From the NCBI GenBank assembly GCA_030147855.1, contig JASBUO010000041.1:1-64000 (forward strand): a stretch of DNA of 64,000 bases, written 5' to 3'. The notes under the pieces were generated by a model that saw only the letters and a list, made by a program, of their open reading frames with translations, was not told where the DNA came from and did no database searches. Numbering within the stretch: position 1 is the stretch's first letter; each line of letters opens with the position of its first letter. Below, one piece after another: positions 17,651-26,657 of this stretch. This stretch comes from Gammaproteobacteria bacterium. Its GTDB lineage: Bacteria > Pseudomonadota > Gammaproteobacteria > Legionellales > Legionellaceae. The position numbers were made by a program, and so were the translations under genes.

Positions 17651-18718
17651 ATGAATCAAGATATCAACCACCCTGTCGACGACACCAACTTTCTAGACTA
17701 TGCCGAAGGACACGGCTTTGGTAATCTTCACATCAAACTAGACCCCCAAACCGGCATGCGTGCAATTATTGCTATTCACAGCACGAAGCTTGGACCCGCG
17801 CTCGGAGGGTGTCGCTTTATCGAATATCCTAATCCTAACATGGCACTCTATGATGTCATGCGACTCGCGCGCGGCATGAGTTATAAAGCAGCCTCTGTAG
17901 GGTTACCTTTGGGAGGTGGAAAAGCCGTTATTTTAAAGCCTAGTACCCCTTACGAACGCACCGCATACCTTAAGCACTTTGGTCAATTTGTTAACTCTCT
18001 CAATGGCGAGTATATTACCGCCATGGACAGTGGCACTGAAGTTGACGACATGGACATCATTCGAGAAGAAACCCCATACGTTGCGACCTGCTCACGTTTA
18101 AAAGGTGACCCAGCACCGCATACATCACAAGGCGTTCTCTTTGGTATTCAGGCAGCTGCTAAGTTTAAATGGGGCAATAAAGATCTAAAAGACTTGCATA
18201 TTGCCATTCAAGGACTAGGGCACGTAGGTTATTTACTGGCTGAAAAACTGCATGAAATGGGCGTAAAACTCACCGTTGCTGATGTGAATCCTAAGGCCGT
18301 TGCACGCGCAGAAGAAATGTTAGGGGCAACTGCTGTGCCAACTGACGTCATTCACGCCGTTGATTGCGACCTATTCGCACCATGTGCATTGGGTGGTATT
18401 TTAGATGACAAAACCATTCGTGAATTAAAAGCAACTGTCGTTGCAGGCGCCGCTAATAATCAGCTTGCACACACTTACCACGGCCAGCAATTATATGACA
18501 GAGGTATTTTGTATGCACCAGACTACGTCATTAATGCAGGTGGTCTTATTTTTGCAGCCCATAACTACCTAGATAATGTCACTAAATCGCTTTCCGAGCA
18601 GTTAAGCCATATTTACACCTCGCTCACTGCAATTTTTGAGCGTGCTAAACGCGAAAATATTCCAACGAGCACTATCGCAGACACCATGGCACAAGAGAAG
18701 CTCGAGAGTGCTACATGA
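17651..18718 (+). CDS. Glu/Leu/Phe/Val dehydrogenase family enzyme
   Basis: This 355-residue enzyme belongs to the amino acid dehydrogenase family and would deaminate a hydrophobic amino acid oxidatively with NAD+. The catalytic Lys lies in PLGGGKAVI near residue 92, and the Rossmann motif GLGHVGYLLAEKL lies near residue 190. The length matches leucine and phenylalanine dehydrogenases (about 360) rather than glutamate dehydrogenase (about 450). As first gene of an operon with hppD, fumarylacetoacetase and maiA, phenylalanine or tyrosine is an attractive substrate (inference). No clear ribosome-binding site precedes the ATG. The next gene overlaps its stop by ATGA. Confidence 0.88.
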   Translation: MNQDINHPVDDTNFLDYAEGHGFGNLHIKLDPQTGMRAIIAIHSTKLGPALGGCRFIEYPNPNMALYDVMRLARGMSYKAASVGLPLGGGKAVILKPSTPYERTAYLKHFGQFVNSLNGEYITAMDSGTEVDDMDIIREETPYVATCSRLKGDPAPHTSQGVLFGIQAAAKFKWGNKDLKDLHIAIQGLGHVGYLLAEKLHEMGVKLTVADVNPKAVARAEEMLGATAVPTDVIHAVDCDLFAPCALGGILDDKTIRELKATVVAGAANNQLAHTYHGQQLYDRGILYAPDYVINAGGLIFAAHNYLDNVTKSLSEQLSHIYTSLTAIFERAKRENIPTSTIADTMAQEKLESAT

Positions 18719-19389
18719 AGTATTACACCCCCCTCACGGAGCCTCTCCATCAATATCTACTTGATGTCTCTTTACGGGAACACCCAATACTTACGACCCT
18801 TCGAGAAAAAACGGCGACACTCCCTCTAGGACCCATGCAGGCGGCGCCCGAACAAGCACAATTTATACAACTCTTATTGCGCATGCTAAATGCTAAAAAA
18901 GTATTAGAGCTTGGTACGTTTACCGGATACAGTACACTTGCAATGGCGCTTGTACTTCCTGATGACGGACACATTATCACCTGTGATATTAATCCAACCT
19001 GGACTAAACACGCCGAACCCTTTTGGCAAGCAGCAAAGCAAGCGCACAAAATTCAACTAAAAATGGGGCCAGCACTCGATACTTTACATACCTTACTCGA
19101 GCAGAATGAGGCAGGTACCTTTGATTTTATTTTTATCGATGCCGATAAAGCCAACTATATGGCATACTATGAACTCGCACTTCAACTAATAAGCCCAAAC
19201 GGCCTTATTGCTATCGATAATATGCTTTGGCATGGAAATGTCATTAACCCAGATAATACACGCGCCCAAACCCGTGAAATTCGAAAATTAAATGCACACC
19301 TTAAAACTGACTCACGCGTGGATATCAGTTTACTACCACTCGCAGATGGACTTTTTCTAGTAAAAAAAAATACAACCGCAACACATTAA
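18715..19389 (+). CDS. SAM-dependent O-methyltransferase (caffeoyl-CoA type)
   Basis: This 224-residue protein is a class I methyltransferase of the catechol/caffeoyl-CoA O-methyltransferase family. The SAM-binding motif is VLELGTFTGYSTLAMA near residue 63, and the metal-binding motif is FDFIFIDADKANY near residues 140-152, with a later Asp-Asn pair in IAIDNML. It would methylate a phenolic hydroxyl in the cytosol. It overlaps the dehydrogenase gene by four bases and precedes hppD by 22 bases. A methyltransferase is not part of the standard tyrosine pathway, so its target here, perhaps a catecholic intermediate such as homogentisate, is speculative. Confidence 0.88.
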   Translation: MKYYTPLTEPLHQYLLDVSLREHPILTTLREKTATLPLGPMQAAPEQAQFIQLLLRMLNAKKVLELGTFTGYSTLAMALVLPDDGHIITCDINPTWTKHAEPFWQAAKQAHKIQLKMGPALDTLHTLLEQNEAGTFDFIFIDADKANYMAYYELALQLISPNGLIAIDNMLWHGNVINPDNTRAQTREIRKLNAHLKTDSRVDISLLPLADGLFLVKKNTTATH

Positions 19390-19411
19390 CAGTGATAACA
19401 AGGAGTACGTT

Positions 19412-20482
19412 ATGTCTAATAAACCATCCAAAGAAAACCCTTGCGGCCTTAATGGCTTTGCATTTCTTGAATTTTCAGGACCCGATGCCAAGTACATTGA
19501 ATCACTTTTTGAAAAACAAGGCTTCACGAAGCGCGCAACCCACAAAACTAAACCCATTGCCTGGTATCAACAAAACAACATTCAATTTATTCTCAATACA
19601 ATGCCAAATACAAATGCTACAAAGCATGCTGACATACATGGCGCAGGCGCATGTGCTATGGGGTTTCGTGTACATGATGCAAAACAAGCGTTTGAGCATG
19701 CGATACAAAACGGCGCAACCGCGTTCAATGATGAAAGCGATGTAAACTATGGTTTACCGGCAATTGAGGCAATTGGTGGCAGTGTTATCTACTTTGTTGA
19801 TAACAACCATGCCCCTTTCGCCAATGAATGGCAAATGACAGGTGAAGCCACCGCAAACCAAGGGCTCGTTGATATTGACCACCTCACGCATAATGTTCGA
19901 CGCGGCAATATGGATGTTTGGGCAAGCTTCTACGATCGTATTTTTGGGTTCAAAGAAATTAGATTTTTTGATATTAAAGGCCAAGTTACAGGACTCATTA
20001 GCCGTGCACTCGGCAGTCCTTGCGGGAAAATTAAAATTCCTCTCAACGAATCAACCGAAGATGCCTCGCAAATTGAAGAGTTTATTCGCGACTACCACGG
20101 TGAAGGTATTCAACATATTGCCCTTAGCACAAATAACATTTATCAAACCGTTAGCAGCCTACGCGCACGAGGCATTCACTTTTTAGATGTGCCAGATACC
20201 TATTATGAAGGTATTGAAGCTCGCGTACCTTGGCACAAAGAACCACTCGATGAACTACACGCTGAGAAAATTCTCCTAGATGGTACACCAACCCCTGAAG
20301 GTGGCTTGCTCCTTCAAATTTTCACAGAAAATATTTTTGGACCTGTCTTTTTCGAAATTATCCAGCGCAAAGGCAATGATGGCTTTGGCGAGGGCAACTT
20401 CCAAGCGCTATTCGAAGCCATTGAACGCGATCAAATTAAACGTGGCACCCTTAAACTCAACTCATCTGAAATGGCGTCTTAA
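19412..20482 (+). CDS. hppD: 4-Hydroxyphenylpyruvate dioxygenase (legiolysin family)
   Basis: This 356-residue iron enzyme converts 4-hydroxyphenylpyruvate to homogentisate, the second step of tyrosine breakdown. The facial triad is visible: His157 in DIDHLTHNV, His235 in GIQHIALST and Glu315 in GPVFFEIIQRKG. The length matches bacterial HPPD. AAGGAG lies 7 bases before the ATG, the strongest ribosome-binding site of the operon. The Legionella homologue, legiolysin, leads to a brown homogentisate-derived pigment. It is 3 bases before the fumarylacetoacetase gene; homogentisate dioxygenase is not in the operon. Confidence 0.96.
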   Translation: MSNKPSKENPCGLNGFAFLEFSGPDAKYIESLFEKQGFTKRATHKTKPIAWYQQNNIQFILNTMPNTNATKHADIHGAGACAMGFRVHDAKQAFEHAIQNGATAFNDESDVNYGLPAIEAIGGSVIYFVDNNHAPFANEWQMTGEATANQGLVDIDHLTHNVRRGNMDVWASFYDRIFGFKEIRFFDIKGQVTGLISRALGSPCGKIKIPLNESTEDASQIEEFIRDYHGEGIQHIALSTNNIYQTVSSLRARGIHFLDVPDTYYEGIEARVPWHKEPLDELHAEKILLDGTPTPEGGLLLQIFTENIFGPVFFEIIQRKGNDGFGEGNFQALFEAIERDQIKRGTLKLNSSEMAS

Positions 20483-20484
20483 TT

Positions 20485-21480
20485 ATGAAATTTGCAAGCT
20501 TAAAATCTGACACTTCAAGAGATGGGCGCTTATGCATCGTCAGCCGTGACTTATCAAGGGCTGTCGATGCAAGTGCTATTGCGCCCACCCTTCAAATAGC
20601 ACTTGAGCGCTGGAACGAGGTATTTGATGCCCTAGAAACACTTTCATCAGCACTCAATGACAATCAATTACCAGAAGCATTTCCCTTCAATCCTAAAGCC
20701 TGTGAGTCACCCTTACCACGTGCCTATCAATGGGCTGATGGCAGCGCCTATGTTAATCATGTCGAACTCGTTCGTAAGGCGCGTAATGCGGAAATGCCTG
20801 AAAATTTCTGGACCGATCCGCTCATGTACCAGGGAGGGTCAGATACTTTTCTTGGGCCTCACGACCCAATACCTGTACGTGAAGAAGCATACGGCATTGA
20901 TTTTGAAGCTGAAGTTGCCATTATTACGGATGATGTACCCATGGGCATTCAAGCTAAAAATGCAGGTCAGTATATTCGACTCTTCATGCTCGTCAATGAT
21001 GTCTCTCTGCGCAACTTGATTCCCGCTGAAATTGCTAAAAGCTTCGGTTTTTTTCAATCAAAACCCTCCAGTGCTTTTTCGCCCGTTGCTATCACCCCTG
21101 ATGAACTCGGGAAACACTTCGATGGCGAACGCGTACACTTGCCACTTTATAGCTACCTCAACAATGAGTGCTTTGGTAAGCCCAATGCCGGAATTGATAT
21201 GACCTTTTCATTTCCTGACTTAATTGCACATACTGCCAAAACACGTCGACTGAGTGCTGGCACTATCATTGGCTCAGGCACTGTGTCTAACACAGACAGA
21301 AGCCAAGGTTCTTCTTGCATTGCAGAAAAAAGAATGCTTGAAATTATTGAGAGTGGAGCCGCCAAGCAGCCGTTCATGCAGTTTGGAGATACCATCCGTA
21401 TCGAAATGCTGGATGACAACGGCAATAATTTGTTTGGTAGCATTGACCAAACAGTCACACAATATGTTCCGGATAAATAA
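20485..21480 (+). CDS. Fumarylacetoacetate hydrolase family protein
   Basis: This 331-residue protein belongs to the FAH family and would split fumarylacetoacetate to fumarate and acetoacetate, the last step of tyrosine breakdown. Metal-binding acidic residues occur in DFEAEVAIITDD near residue 140 and in MLVNDVSLRNL near residue 175; the C-terminal GTIIGSGTVSNTD segment is conserved in the family. It has the N-terminal extension seen in pathway FAH enzymes rather than the short catechol-pathway hydrolases. It is tightly packed between hppD and maiA (3 bases on each side). Confidence 0.93.
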   Translation: MKFASLKSDTSRDGRLCIVSRDLSRAVDASAIAPTLQIALERWNEVFDALETLSSALNDNQLPEAFPFNPKACESPLPRAYQWADGSAYVNHVELVRKARNAEMPENFWTDPLMYQGGSDTFLGPHDPIPVREEAYGIDFEAEVAIITDDVPMGIQAKNAGQYIRLFMLVNDVSLRNLIPAEIAKSFGFFQSKPSSAFSPVAITPDELGKHFDGERVHLPLYSYLNNECFGKPNAGIDMTFSFPDLIAHTAKTRRLSAGTIIGSGTVSNTDRSQGSSCIAEKRMLEIIESGAAKQPFMQFGDTIRIEMLDDNGNNLFGSIDQTVTQYVPDK

Positions 21481-21483
21481 ATC

Positions 21484-22134
21484 ATGAAACTATATGATTA
21501 CTTTCGCTCCACTGCGAGTTACCGCGTACGTATCACACTGAATTTAAAGAAAATTCCTTTTGAACGAATCCCGGTACATTTGGTACGTGACGGCGGTGAG
21601 CAGCATTTGCCTGCTTACCGCGCGATAAACCCACAGGCACTGGTACCAACCCTCATCGATAACAACACAGAGAAGGCACCGCTCACACAGTCTTTGGCTA
21701 TTATGGAGTATTTAGAAGCGTTATATCCAACCCCTCGATTGTTACCGAAAAATGTACGTGCAGCAGCAGAAGTAAGGAGCCTTGCTTTGCTCATTGCCTG
21801 TGACATGCACCCCTTAAATAACTTACGCGTTTTGCAACAACTCAAACAACAGTTTCATGCAACTGAAGCAGATGTTGCCACCTGGTATCATCACTGGCTA
21901 AAGCTTGGATTCGATGCCTTTGAAACAAGACTCACGCAGCTAGATCGCGAACACAGGGGACTTTGTTATGGGAGTCAGGTAAGCTTTGCTGATATCTGCC
22001 TCATTCCCCAAGTGTTTAATGCCAAGCGATTTGATTTTTCGCTCACACCTTACCCGCTCATCGAAGCTATCAATGCACACTGCTTAACACTTGATGCATT
22101 TAAAGAAGCGGCGCCTAACGTAGACGCTGAGTGA
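21484..22134 (+). CDS. maiA: Maleylacetoacetate isomerase (zeta-class GST)
   Basis: This 216-residue protein isomerises maleylacetoacetate to fumarylacetoacetate with glutathione. The zeta-class signature is clear: YFRSTASYRVRITLNLK at the N terminus, the thioredoxin-like NPQALVPTL, then a helical C-terminal domain with HPLNNLRVL and VSFADICLIPQVFNA. It is the last gene of the operon and is followed by a perfect 9-bp hairpin. Its presence with hppD and fumarylacetoacetase implies a complete pathway, although the intermediate dioxygenase gene is elsewhere or absent. Confidence 0.94.
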   Translation: MKLYDYFRSTASYRVRITLNLKKIPFERIPVHLVRDGGEQHLPAYRAINPQALVPTLIDNNTEKAPLTQSLAIMEYLEALYPTPRLLPKNVRAAAEVRSLALLIACDMHPLNNLRVLQQLKQQFHATEADVATWYHHWLKLGFDAFETRLTQLDREHRGLCYGSQVSFADICLIPQVFNAKRFDFSLTPYPLIEAINAHCLTLDAFKEAAPNVDAE

Positions 22135-22136
22135 TT

Positions 22137-22159
22137 GTGAGCGAGAAACACTCGCTCAC
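22137..22159. terminator. Hairpin between convergent genes
   Basis: A perfect inverted repeat (GTGAGCGAG at 22137-22145 and its complement at 22151-22159) has a 5-base loop. No T-run follows, so it may end transcription weakly or protect mRNA ends rather than act as a classical terminator. Confidence 0.55.
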
Positions 22160-22168
22160 CAAATGGGC

Positions 22169-22606
22169 TTAAGATAAAAGCAGTGCGTGAGGTGCATGGG
22201 GGTCATCCATAAACAAATAGAACCCACGTGCCATCATAAAACTGCCTAAGACAAACATGAATGCACACACATAACAATACCCTCGCCCTGCCCATATTTT
22301 CTTAAGCATACCTAACATACGCATCGGCACAGAAATCCACATAACACTCTTAATCACAACAGCCCAGCAAAGAATGGTTACTAATACGCGGGGCTGAAAT
22401 ACCCAAATATTATGTAAAACCACTAAAAAAAGCCCGATAAATAAAGAAAGTGAAGCAGCCATCATACTACCGATACCAGGCGTTTTGAGGTTTGCTATCA
22501 TCTCCTTATAGTAATCAGCGCGACTTAAAAAAACGATTGACATAATCACGAAGTACAAACCAAATACTTGTGAAAATAGAAAAGAATGGAAGTAAGAACC
22601 AATCAT
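22169..22606 (-). CDS. Small integral membrane protein, unknown function
   Basis: This 145-residue protein has four hydrophobic segments (around residues 8-26, 45-65, 70-90 and 108-128) with short loops, so it should be an inner-membrane protein. I do not recognise a family. AGGAG lies 6 bases before the ATG, which makes the call solid as a gene. It is convergent with maiA and divergent from asnS; nothing in the context suggests a function. Confidence 0.65.
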   Translation of the reverse strand: MIGSYFHSFLFSQVFGLYFVIMSIVFLSRADYYKEMIANLKTPGIGSMMAASLSLFIGLFLVVLHNIWVFQPRVLVTILCWAVVIKSVMWISVPMRMLGMLKKIWAGRGYCYVCAFMFVLGSFMMARGFYLFMDDPHAPHALLLS

Positions 22607-22771
22607 GTTTTTCTCCTAATAAGGTGAAAATCCTTCACTGTTAATTTAATAACTCAATCCACCAAATTGCAACTTTTAAATCGCATATCACTTGCTATCC
22701 CTTTTATGTACATTTTTTCTGGTATATCATCGGGGCCTAATTTTTATTATCAACTCATGATGGAAATAAGC

Positions 22772-24175
22772 ATGTCAGCAGTCAGCTCAGTCAAAACCTG
22801 CTTAAGCGGCACCCTTGCATCAGGCACCCCTGTTACTATCCAAGGCTGGGTTAAAACACGCCGCGACTCAAAAGCCGGCCTCTCTTTCATTAGCCTGCAT
22901 GATGGTTCATGCTTTTCGCCCATCCAAATTGTTGCCCCCAACACCTTGCCTAATTACGAAGAAGCCATCCAAAAGCTAACAGCAGGATGCGCTATCACCG
23001 CTACAGGCCTACTGATTGAATCGCAAGGAAAGGGACAAGCCTATGAAGTGCAGGCTGAAACTATCGAAGTTGTTGGGTGGATTGATAACCCAGAAACCTA
23101 CCCTATTCAGGCCAAGCGACACACACTTGAGTTTTTACGGGAAGTGGCTCATTTAAGACCCCGCACCAACACTATCAGTGCCGTCACCCGTATTAGACAC
23201 GGACTCTCTCAAGCCATTCATCAATTTTTACATAATGAAGGCTATTACTGGATTCATACACCTATTATTACCAGTAACGACTGCGAAGGCGCAGGCGAGC
23301 TCTTTCGTGTCAGCACACTCGATGTGGTCAACCCACCCAAAACACCAGATAACAAACCCGACTTTTCACATGATTTTTTTGAGCAAGAAACCTTCCTTAC
23401 AGTTTCAGGTCAACTCAATGTTGAGGCTTACTGTCTTGCTATGTCCAAAGTCTATACCTTTGGCCCTACATTTCGTGCTGAAAATTCTCATACTAGCCGT
23501 CATTTAGCTGAATTTTGGATGGTTGAACCAGAGCTTGCTTTTGGAACCCTTACTGATATTTGTGAGTTATCGCAAAAGTTTTTGCGTTTCGTTTGTGAAA
23601 CCGTCCTCAATGACTACCCTGACGATTTAGCTTTCTTTAATCAATTTATCGACAAAACGTGTCTTGCGCGTCTCGAAGCCTTAGTTCAGTCTGACTTTGA
23701 AACACTCAGCTATACCAACGCCATTAAACTCCTCGAAAAAGCCAAACAGCCTTTTGAGTACCCCGTACAGTATGGCCTTGACTTACAATCTGAGCACGAA
23801 CGCTATTTAACAGAACAGCACTTTAAAAAACCGCTCATTCTAACCGACTACCCCAAAGATATTAAAAGCTTTTATATGCGTCTTAACGATGATGAAAAAA
23901 CAGTTGCAGCCATGGATGTGCTTGTTCCTGGTATTGGTGAAATTATTGGTGGTAGCCAACGGGAAGAGCGCCTCGATATACTTGAAGCCCGTATGGATGC
24001 ATCGGGCTTAGATAAACATCAATATAAGTGGTATCTCGACTTACGCCGATACGGTACAGTACCCCATTCAGGTTTTGGGCTCGGTCTTGAGCGCTTGGTC
24101 AGTTATGTCACCGGAATTTCAAACATACGGGATGTCATTCCATTTCCAAGAACACCGGGGCACGCAAAGTATTAG
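22772..24175 (+). CDS. asnS: Asparaginyl-tRNA synthetase
   Basis: This 467-residue class IIb synthetase attaches asparagine to its tRNA; the length equals that of E. coli AsnRS (466). The N-terminal OB fold holds the anticodon-binding region ([14 protein letters not shown]). Motif 2 is [22 protein letters not shown] and motif 3 is [14 protein letters not shown] chose the ATG at 22772, giving MSAVSSV; ATGs at 22757 and 22760 are possible, and the frame extends further without support. AsnRS implies direct Asn-tRNA charging, which bears on the unusual AspRS at 43063. Confidence 0.95.
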   Translation: MSAVSSVKTCLSGTLASGTPVTIQGWVKTRRDSKAGLSFISLHDGSCFSPIQIVAPNTLPNYEEAIQKLTAGCAITATGLLIESQGKGQAYEVQAETIEVVGWIDNPETYPIQAKRHTLEFLREVAHLRPRTNTISAVTRIRHGLSQAIHQFLHNEGYYWIHTPIITSNDCEGAGELFRVSTLDVVNPPKTPDNKPDFSHDFFEQETFLTVSGQLNVEAYCLAMSKVYTFGPTFRAENSHTSRHLAEFWMVEPELAFGTLTDICELSQKFLRFVCETVLNDYPDDLAFFNQFIDKTCLARLEALVQSDFETLSYTNAIKLLEKAKQPFEYPVQYGLDLQSEHERYLTEQHFKKPLILTDYPKDIKSFYMRLNDDEKTVAAMDVLVPGIGEIIGGSQREERLDILEARMDASGLDKHQYKWYLDLRRYGTVPHSGFGLGLERLVSYVTGISNIRDVIPFPRTPGHAKY

Positions 24176-24199
24176 GGCGTGTTGCCAATTGACTGAAAG

Positions 24200-24235
24200 A
24201 CCCTGCACGTCGGCGGTAGAGGGAAATATCAACGC
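24200..24235 (+). repeat. Dispersed repeat, copy C (weak)
   Basis: ACGTCGGCGGTAGAGGGAAA and the following ATCAAC resemble copies A and B (GTCGG, then GG-GGAGGGAAA, then TCAAC) with a gap. It lies between the convergent asnS and phosphodiesterase genes; a CCTGT/ACAGG mini-hairpin follows at 24235-24247. Confidence 0.3.
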
Positions 24236-24256
24236 CTGTCGAACAGGTTTCAGTAC

Positions 24257-25921
24257 TCAAGGGTGTGTTTTAATAAACTGAATCACATCCTTTAACGAAA
24301 GTGGTTCAGAAAAATAAAACCCTTGCACATAGTCGCATTTGTTTTTCTTTAAAAACGACACTTGCGCTTCTGCTTCAACCCCTTCCGCAATCACCTTTAT
24401 TCCTAAGTTATGCGCAAGCTCAATGGTTGACTCTAAAATAAAGGCGTCACTCGGATGCTTTTCCATGTCGTGTATGAATGACTGATCGATTTTTAACATA
24501 GAAATAGGAAGCCGCTTTAAATACCCAAGTGACGAGTAACCGGTTCCATAATCATCAATTGCAAGCTGTACACGCACCTCAAATAACTCATCAAGCTTTT
24601 TAACTAACGCTTCAGGGTCCTTTACAAACAAAGTTTCTGTAATTTCAAAAATAACTTTCTCAAGCGTTACATCACACTGCTTGATAACTGCAAGAATACT
24701 CTCTAATGACTGCTTATCACTCAACTCATCTACTGTTACATTAATCGTGAAAAACTGTAAGCTATCTGCATCAAATGCTTTGAAGTCAGAAAAAACACGC
24801 TGCATCACCCACCTTCCAACCGGCATCATCATATTCATTTTTTCAGCAGCCGGTAAAAATATGTCTGGCGTTAAGCTCCCAAATTTTGGATGCTTCCAAC
24901 GCAATAAGGCTTCAATACCAACGCAACTCCCTGCTTTTAAATCAACAATGGGTTGGTACAACATATAAAACTCATTTTTTTGCAAAGCACTTCTCAAACC
25001 ATTCAGGATTAGCAGCCAACGTTCATTCTCTTCATCTAAGGTATCTGAGTAAAGATGGCAGCGATTTTTTCCATATTGCTTTGCCGCATGCATTGCCATT
25101 TTTGCATGCTCGATGAGTATAATCGCCGAGTCTCCGCCGCTAGGATACACAGCAGCACCAATACTTGCATTGCTGTAAATTGCTTCCCCTGAAATCTCAA
25201 ATGGCTCATCCAATCCTTTTAAGATATTTTGAGCGACTATGCCTGCATATTCAGGCTTTCTCAAATGCTCTAATATAATCACAAACTCATCGTTTGGCAG
25301 ACGAATCACCATATCTTTTTTACGAACCTGCTGCTTTAAAAACGCTTCTACTTTTTCTAATAATATGTCTCCTACAGCACGCCCAAACGTATCATTCACG
25401 ACTTTAAAATTGTCTAAGTTTAAGTGCAGTACAGCCATATGCTCTTCTGCCTGCAGCGCTGACTGAATTGCAACAACCATCTTTTTCTCAAAGGCAATTC
25501 GGCATGCTGAACTACTAATGAACTGCTTTTCTTGCATATAATCAAATAACTGCGCAGTTGCCTTTTTTCCTCGAGTATCCCGAAAAATTAATAAATAACA
25601 GGGTAAATCTTCCCAACTCATACGTAAAGTAGAGACTTCGAGAAACAAGCTACTACCATCAGCTTGCGAAATAGAAACTTCTTCAGTACGGTCCGTGTGC
25701 GCCGTCAATCGTATTGGAATATCTAACTTTCCATCCAACAATACTTCTCTAGGCAGTTCAAATAAATCTGACGCTGCGGCATTAACGTCTAATACTTTTT
25801 TGTGTGCATCCACCATCACAATGGCGTTTGCACTTTTTTCAATTATCTTAGAATAAACCACTTTAAGTGCTAAAAAATTGGCTTCTGATTTGTCCTGTCC
25901 CTGTTTGACCTTGCTTGCCAT
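24257..25921 (-). CDS. Cyclic-di-GMP phosphodiesterase, PAS-GGDEF(degenerate)-EAL
   Basis: This 554-residue protein has a PAS sensor near residues 20-125, a GGDEF domain near 135-295 and an EAL domain near 300-550. The GGDEF site reads PNDEF, so it should not make c-di-GMP, although it may still bind GTP. The EAL domain looks active: GIEALLRWKHP, EITET, and IDDYGTGYSSLGYLKRLP with the catalytic Glu in KVIAEGVE. It would hydrolyse c-di-GMP to pGpG. No membrane segment is seen, so the PAS domain probably senses a cytosolic signal. The start is ATG at 25921; a GTG two codons earlier is possible. Together with the cyclase at 29526 it gives this region opposing c-di-GMP activities. Confidence 0.9.
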   Translation of the reverse strand: MASKVKQGQDKSEANFLALKVVYSKIIEKSANAIVMVDAHKKVLDVNAAASDLFELPREVLLDGKLDIPIRLTAHTDRTEEVSISQADGSSLFLEVSTLRMSWEDLPCYLLIFRDTRGKKATAQLFDYMQEKQFISSSACRIAFEKKMVVAIQSALQAEEHMAVLHLNLDNFKVVNDTFGRAVGDILLEKVEAFLKQQVRKKDMVIRLPNDEFVIILEHLRKPEYAGIVAQNILKGLDEPFEISGEAIYSNASIGAAVYPSGGDSAIILIEHAKMAMHAAKQYGKNRCHLYSDTLDEENERWLLILNGLRSALQKNEFYMLYQPIVDLKAGSCVGIEALLRWKHPKFGSLTPDIFLPAAEKMNMMMPVGRWVMQRVFSDFKAFDADSLQFFTINVTVDELSDKQSLESILAVIKQCDVTLEKVIFEITETLFVKDPEALVKKLDELFEVRVQLAIDDYGTGYSSLGYLKRLPISMLKIDQSFIHDMEKHPSDAFILESTIELAHNLGIKVIAEGVEAEAQVSFLKKNKCDYVQGFYFSEPLSLKDVIQFIKTHP

Positions 25922-25997
25922 AACCACCTTTAAGGAAATATTCTAAGTGGCTTCGCCACTTTCTGAATGACGTGCCTAGGATGTTACCAAAGTTATG

Positions 25998-26657
25998 TTA
26001 AGTTTGGCCCAACAAAACAAATTGTTCAAATATAGATTTTCCATATTCGGTTAAAATAGCTTCTGGATGATATTGTACCCCAAACAAAGAATAAGCTTGA
26101 TGTTGAACGCCCATCACCACTTTTCCTCCTTGGCGGTCGTGTGTCCATGCAGTCACTATCCAGTCACTTGGCACACAGTCTATTTCAACCGCCAATGAAT
26201 GATATCGTGTTGCTAAAAAACCCTGAGGGATACCATGAAATAAACCATCATCCGTGTGATAAACCTTAAATTGTTTTCCATGACAAATTTCAGAAGCCTG
26301 TACAATACTACCTCCAAATGCCTCTATCAAACATTGGTGCCCCAAACAAATGCCAAGCATTGGGTAAGTTTTATAATGCTCTAAAATAATACGCTGTGTT
26401 ACCTGTGAGGGACGCCCTGGGCCTGGAGAAAATACAACATGCGTTGGCGCGAGTATTTCAAGTTTCTGTAATGCCACATCATCAAACTGCAACACACTCA
26501 CTTGTAAATGACGCCTCTCAAAATACGACTTTATCAGCTGTGTGAATGAATCATAATGATCAATCAATACGATATGCTTATCTGTTTGATAGGTAGGCAC
26601 AGATGTCTCAGTCGTCGGCACCTTTTGGTGCGCTATCAACCAACCATAGTCATTCAT
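25998..26657 (-). CDS. pabA: Aminodeoxychorismate/anthranilate synthase, glutaminase subunit
   Basis: This 219-residue class I glutamine amidotransferase supplies ammonia to its partner PabB. The catalytic Cys is in GICLGHQCLIEAFGG near residue 110, and the His-Glu pair is in QYHPEAILTEYG near the C terminus. It carries an N-terminal extension of about 27 residues before the usual start (IVLIDHYDSFT). Its ATG overlaps the pabB stop (ATGA), so translation is coupled. Because the partner is PabB-like, folate synthesis is the likely role; a shared use for tryptophan is possible, since no trpG is visible. Confidence 0.88.
   Translation of the reverse strand: MNDYGWLIAHQKVPTTETSVPTYQTDKHIVLIDHYDSFTQLIKSYFERRHLQVSVLQFDDVALQKLEILAPTHVVFSPGPGRPSQVTQRIILEHYKTYPMLGICLGHQCLIEAFGGSIVQASEICHGKQFKVYHTDDGLFHGIPQGFLATRYHSLAVEIDCVPSDWIVTAWTHDRQGGKVVMGVQHQAYSLFGVQYHPEAILTEYGKSIFEQFVLLGQT

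Noticed and set aside
20657..21487. Overlapping frames within the fumarylacetoacetase gene on both strands
   Set aside because: They are out-of-frame shadows of a well-supported enzyme and have no ribosome-binding sites or domains.
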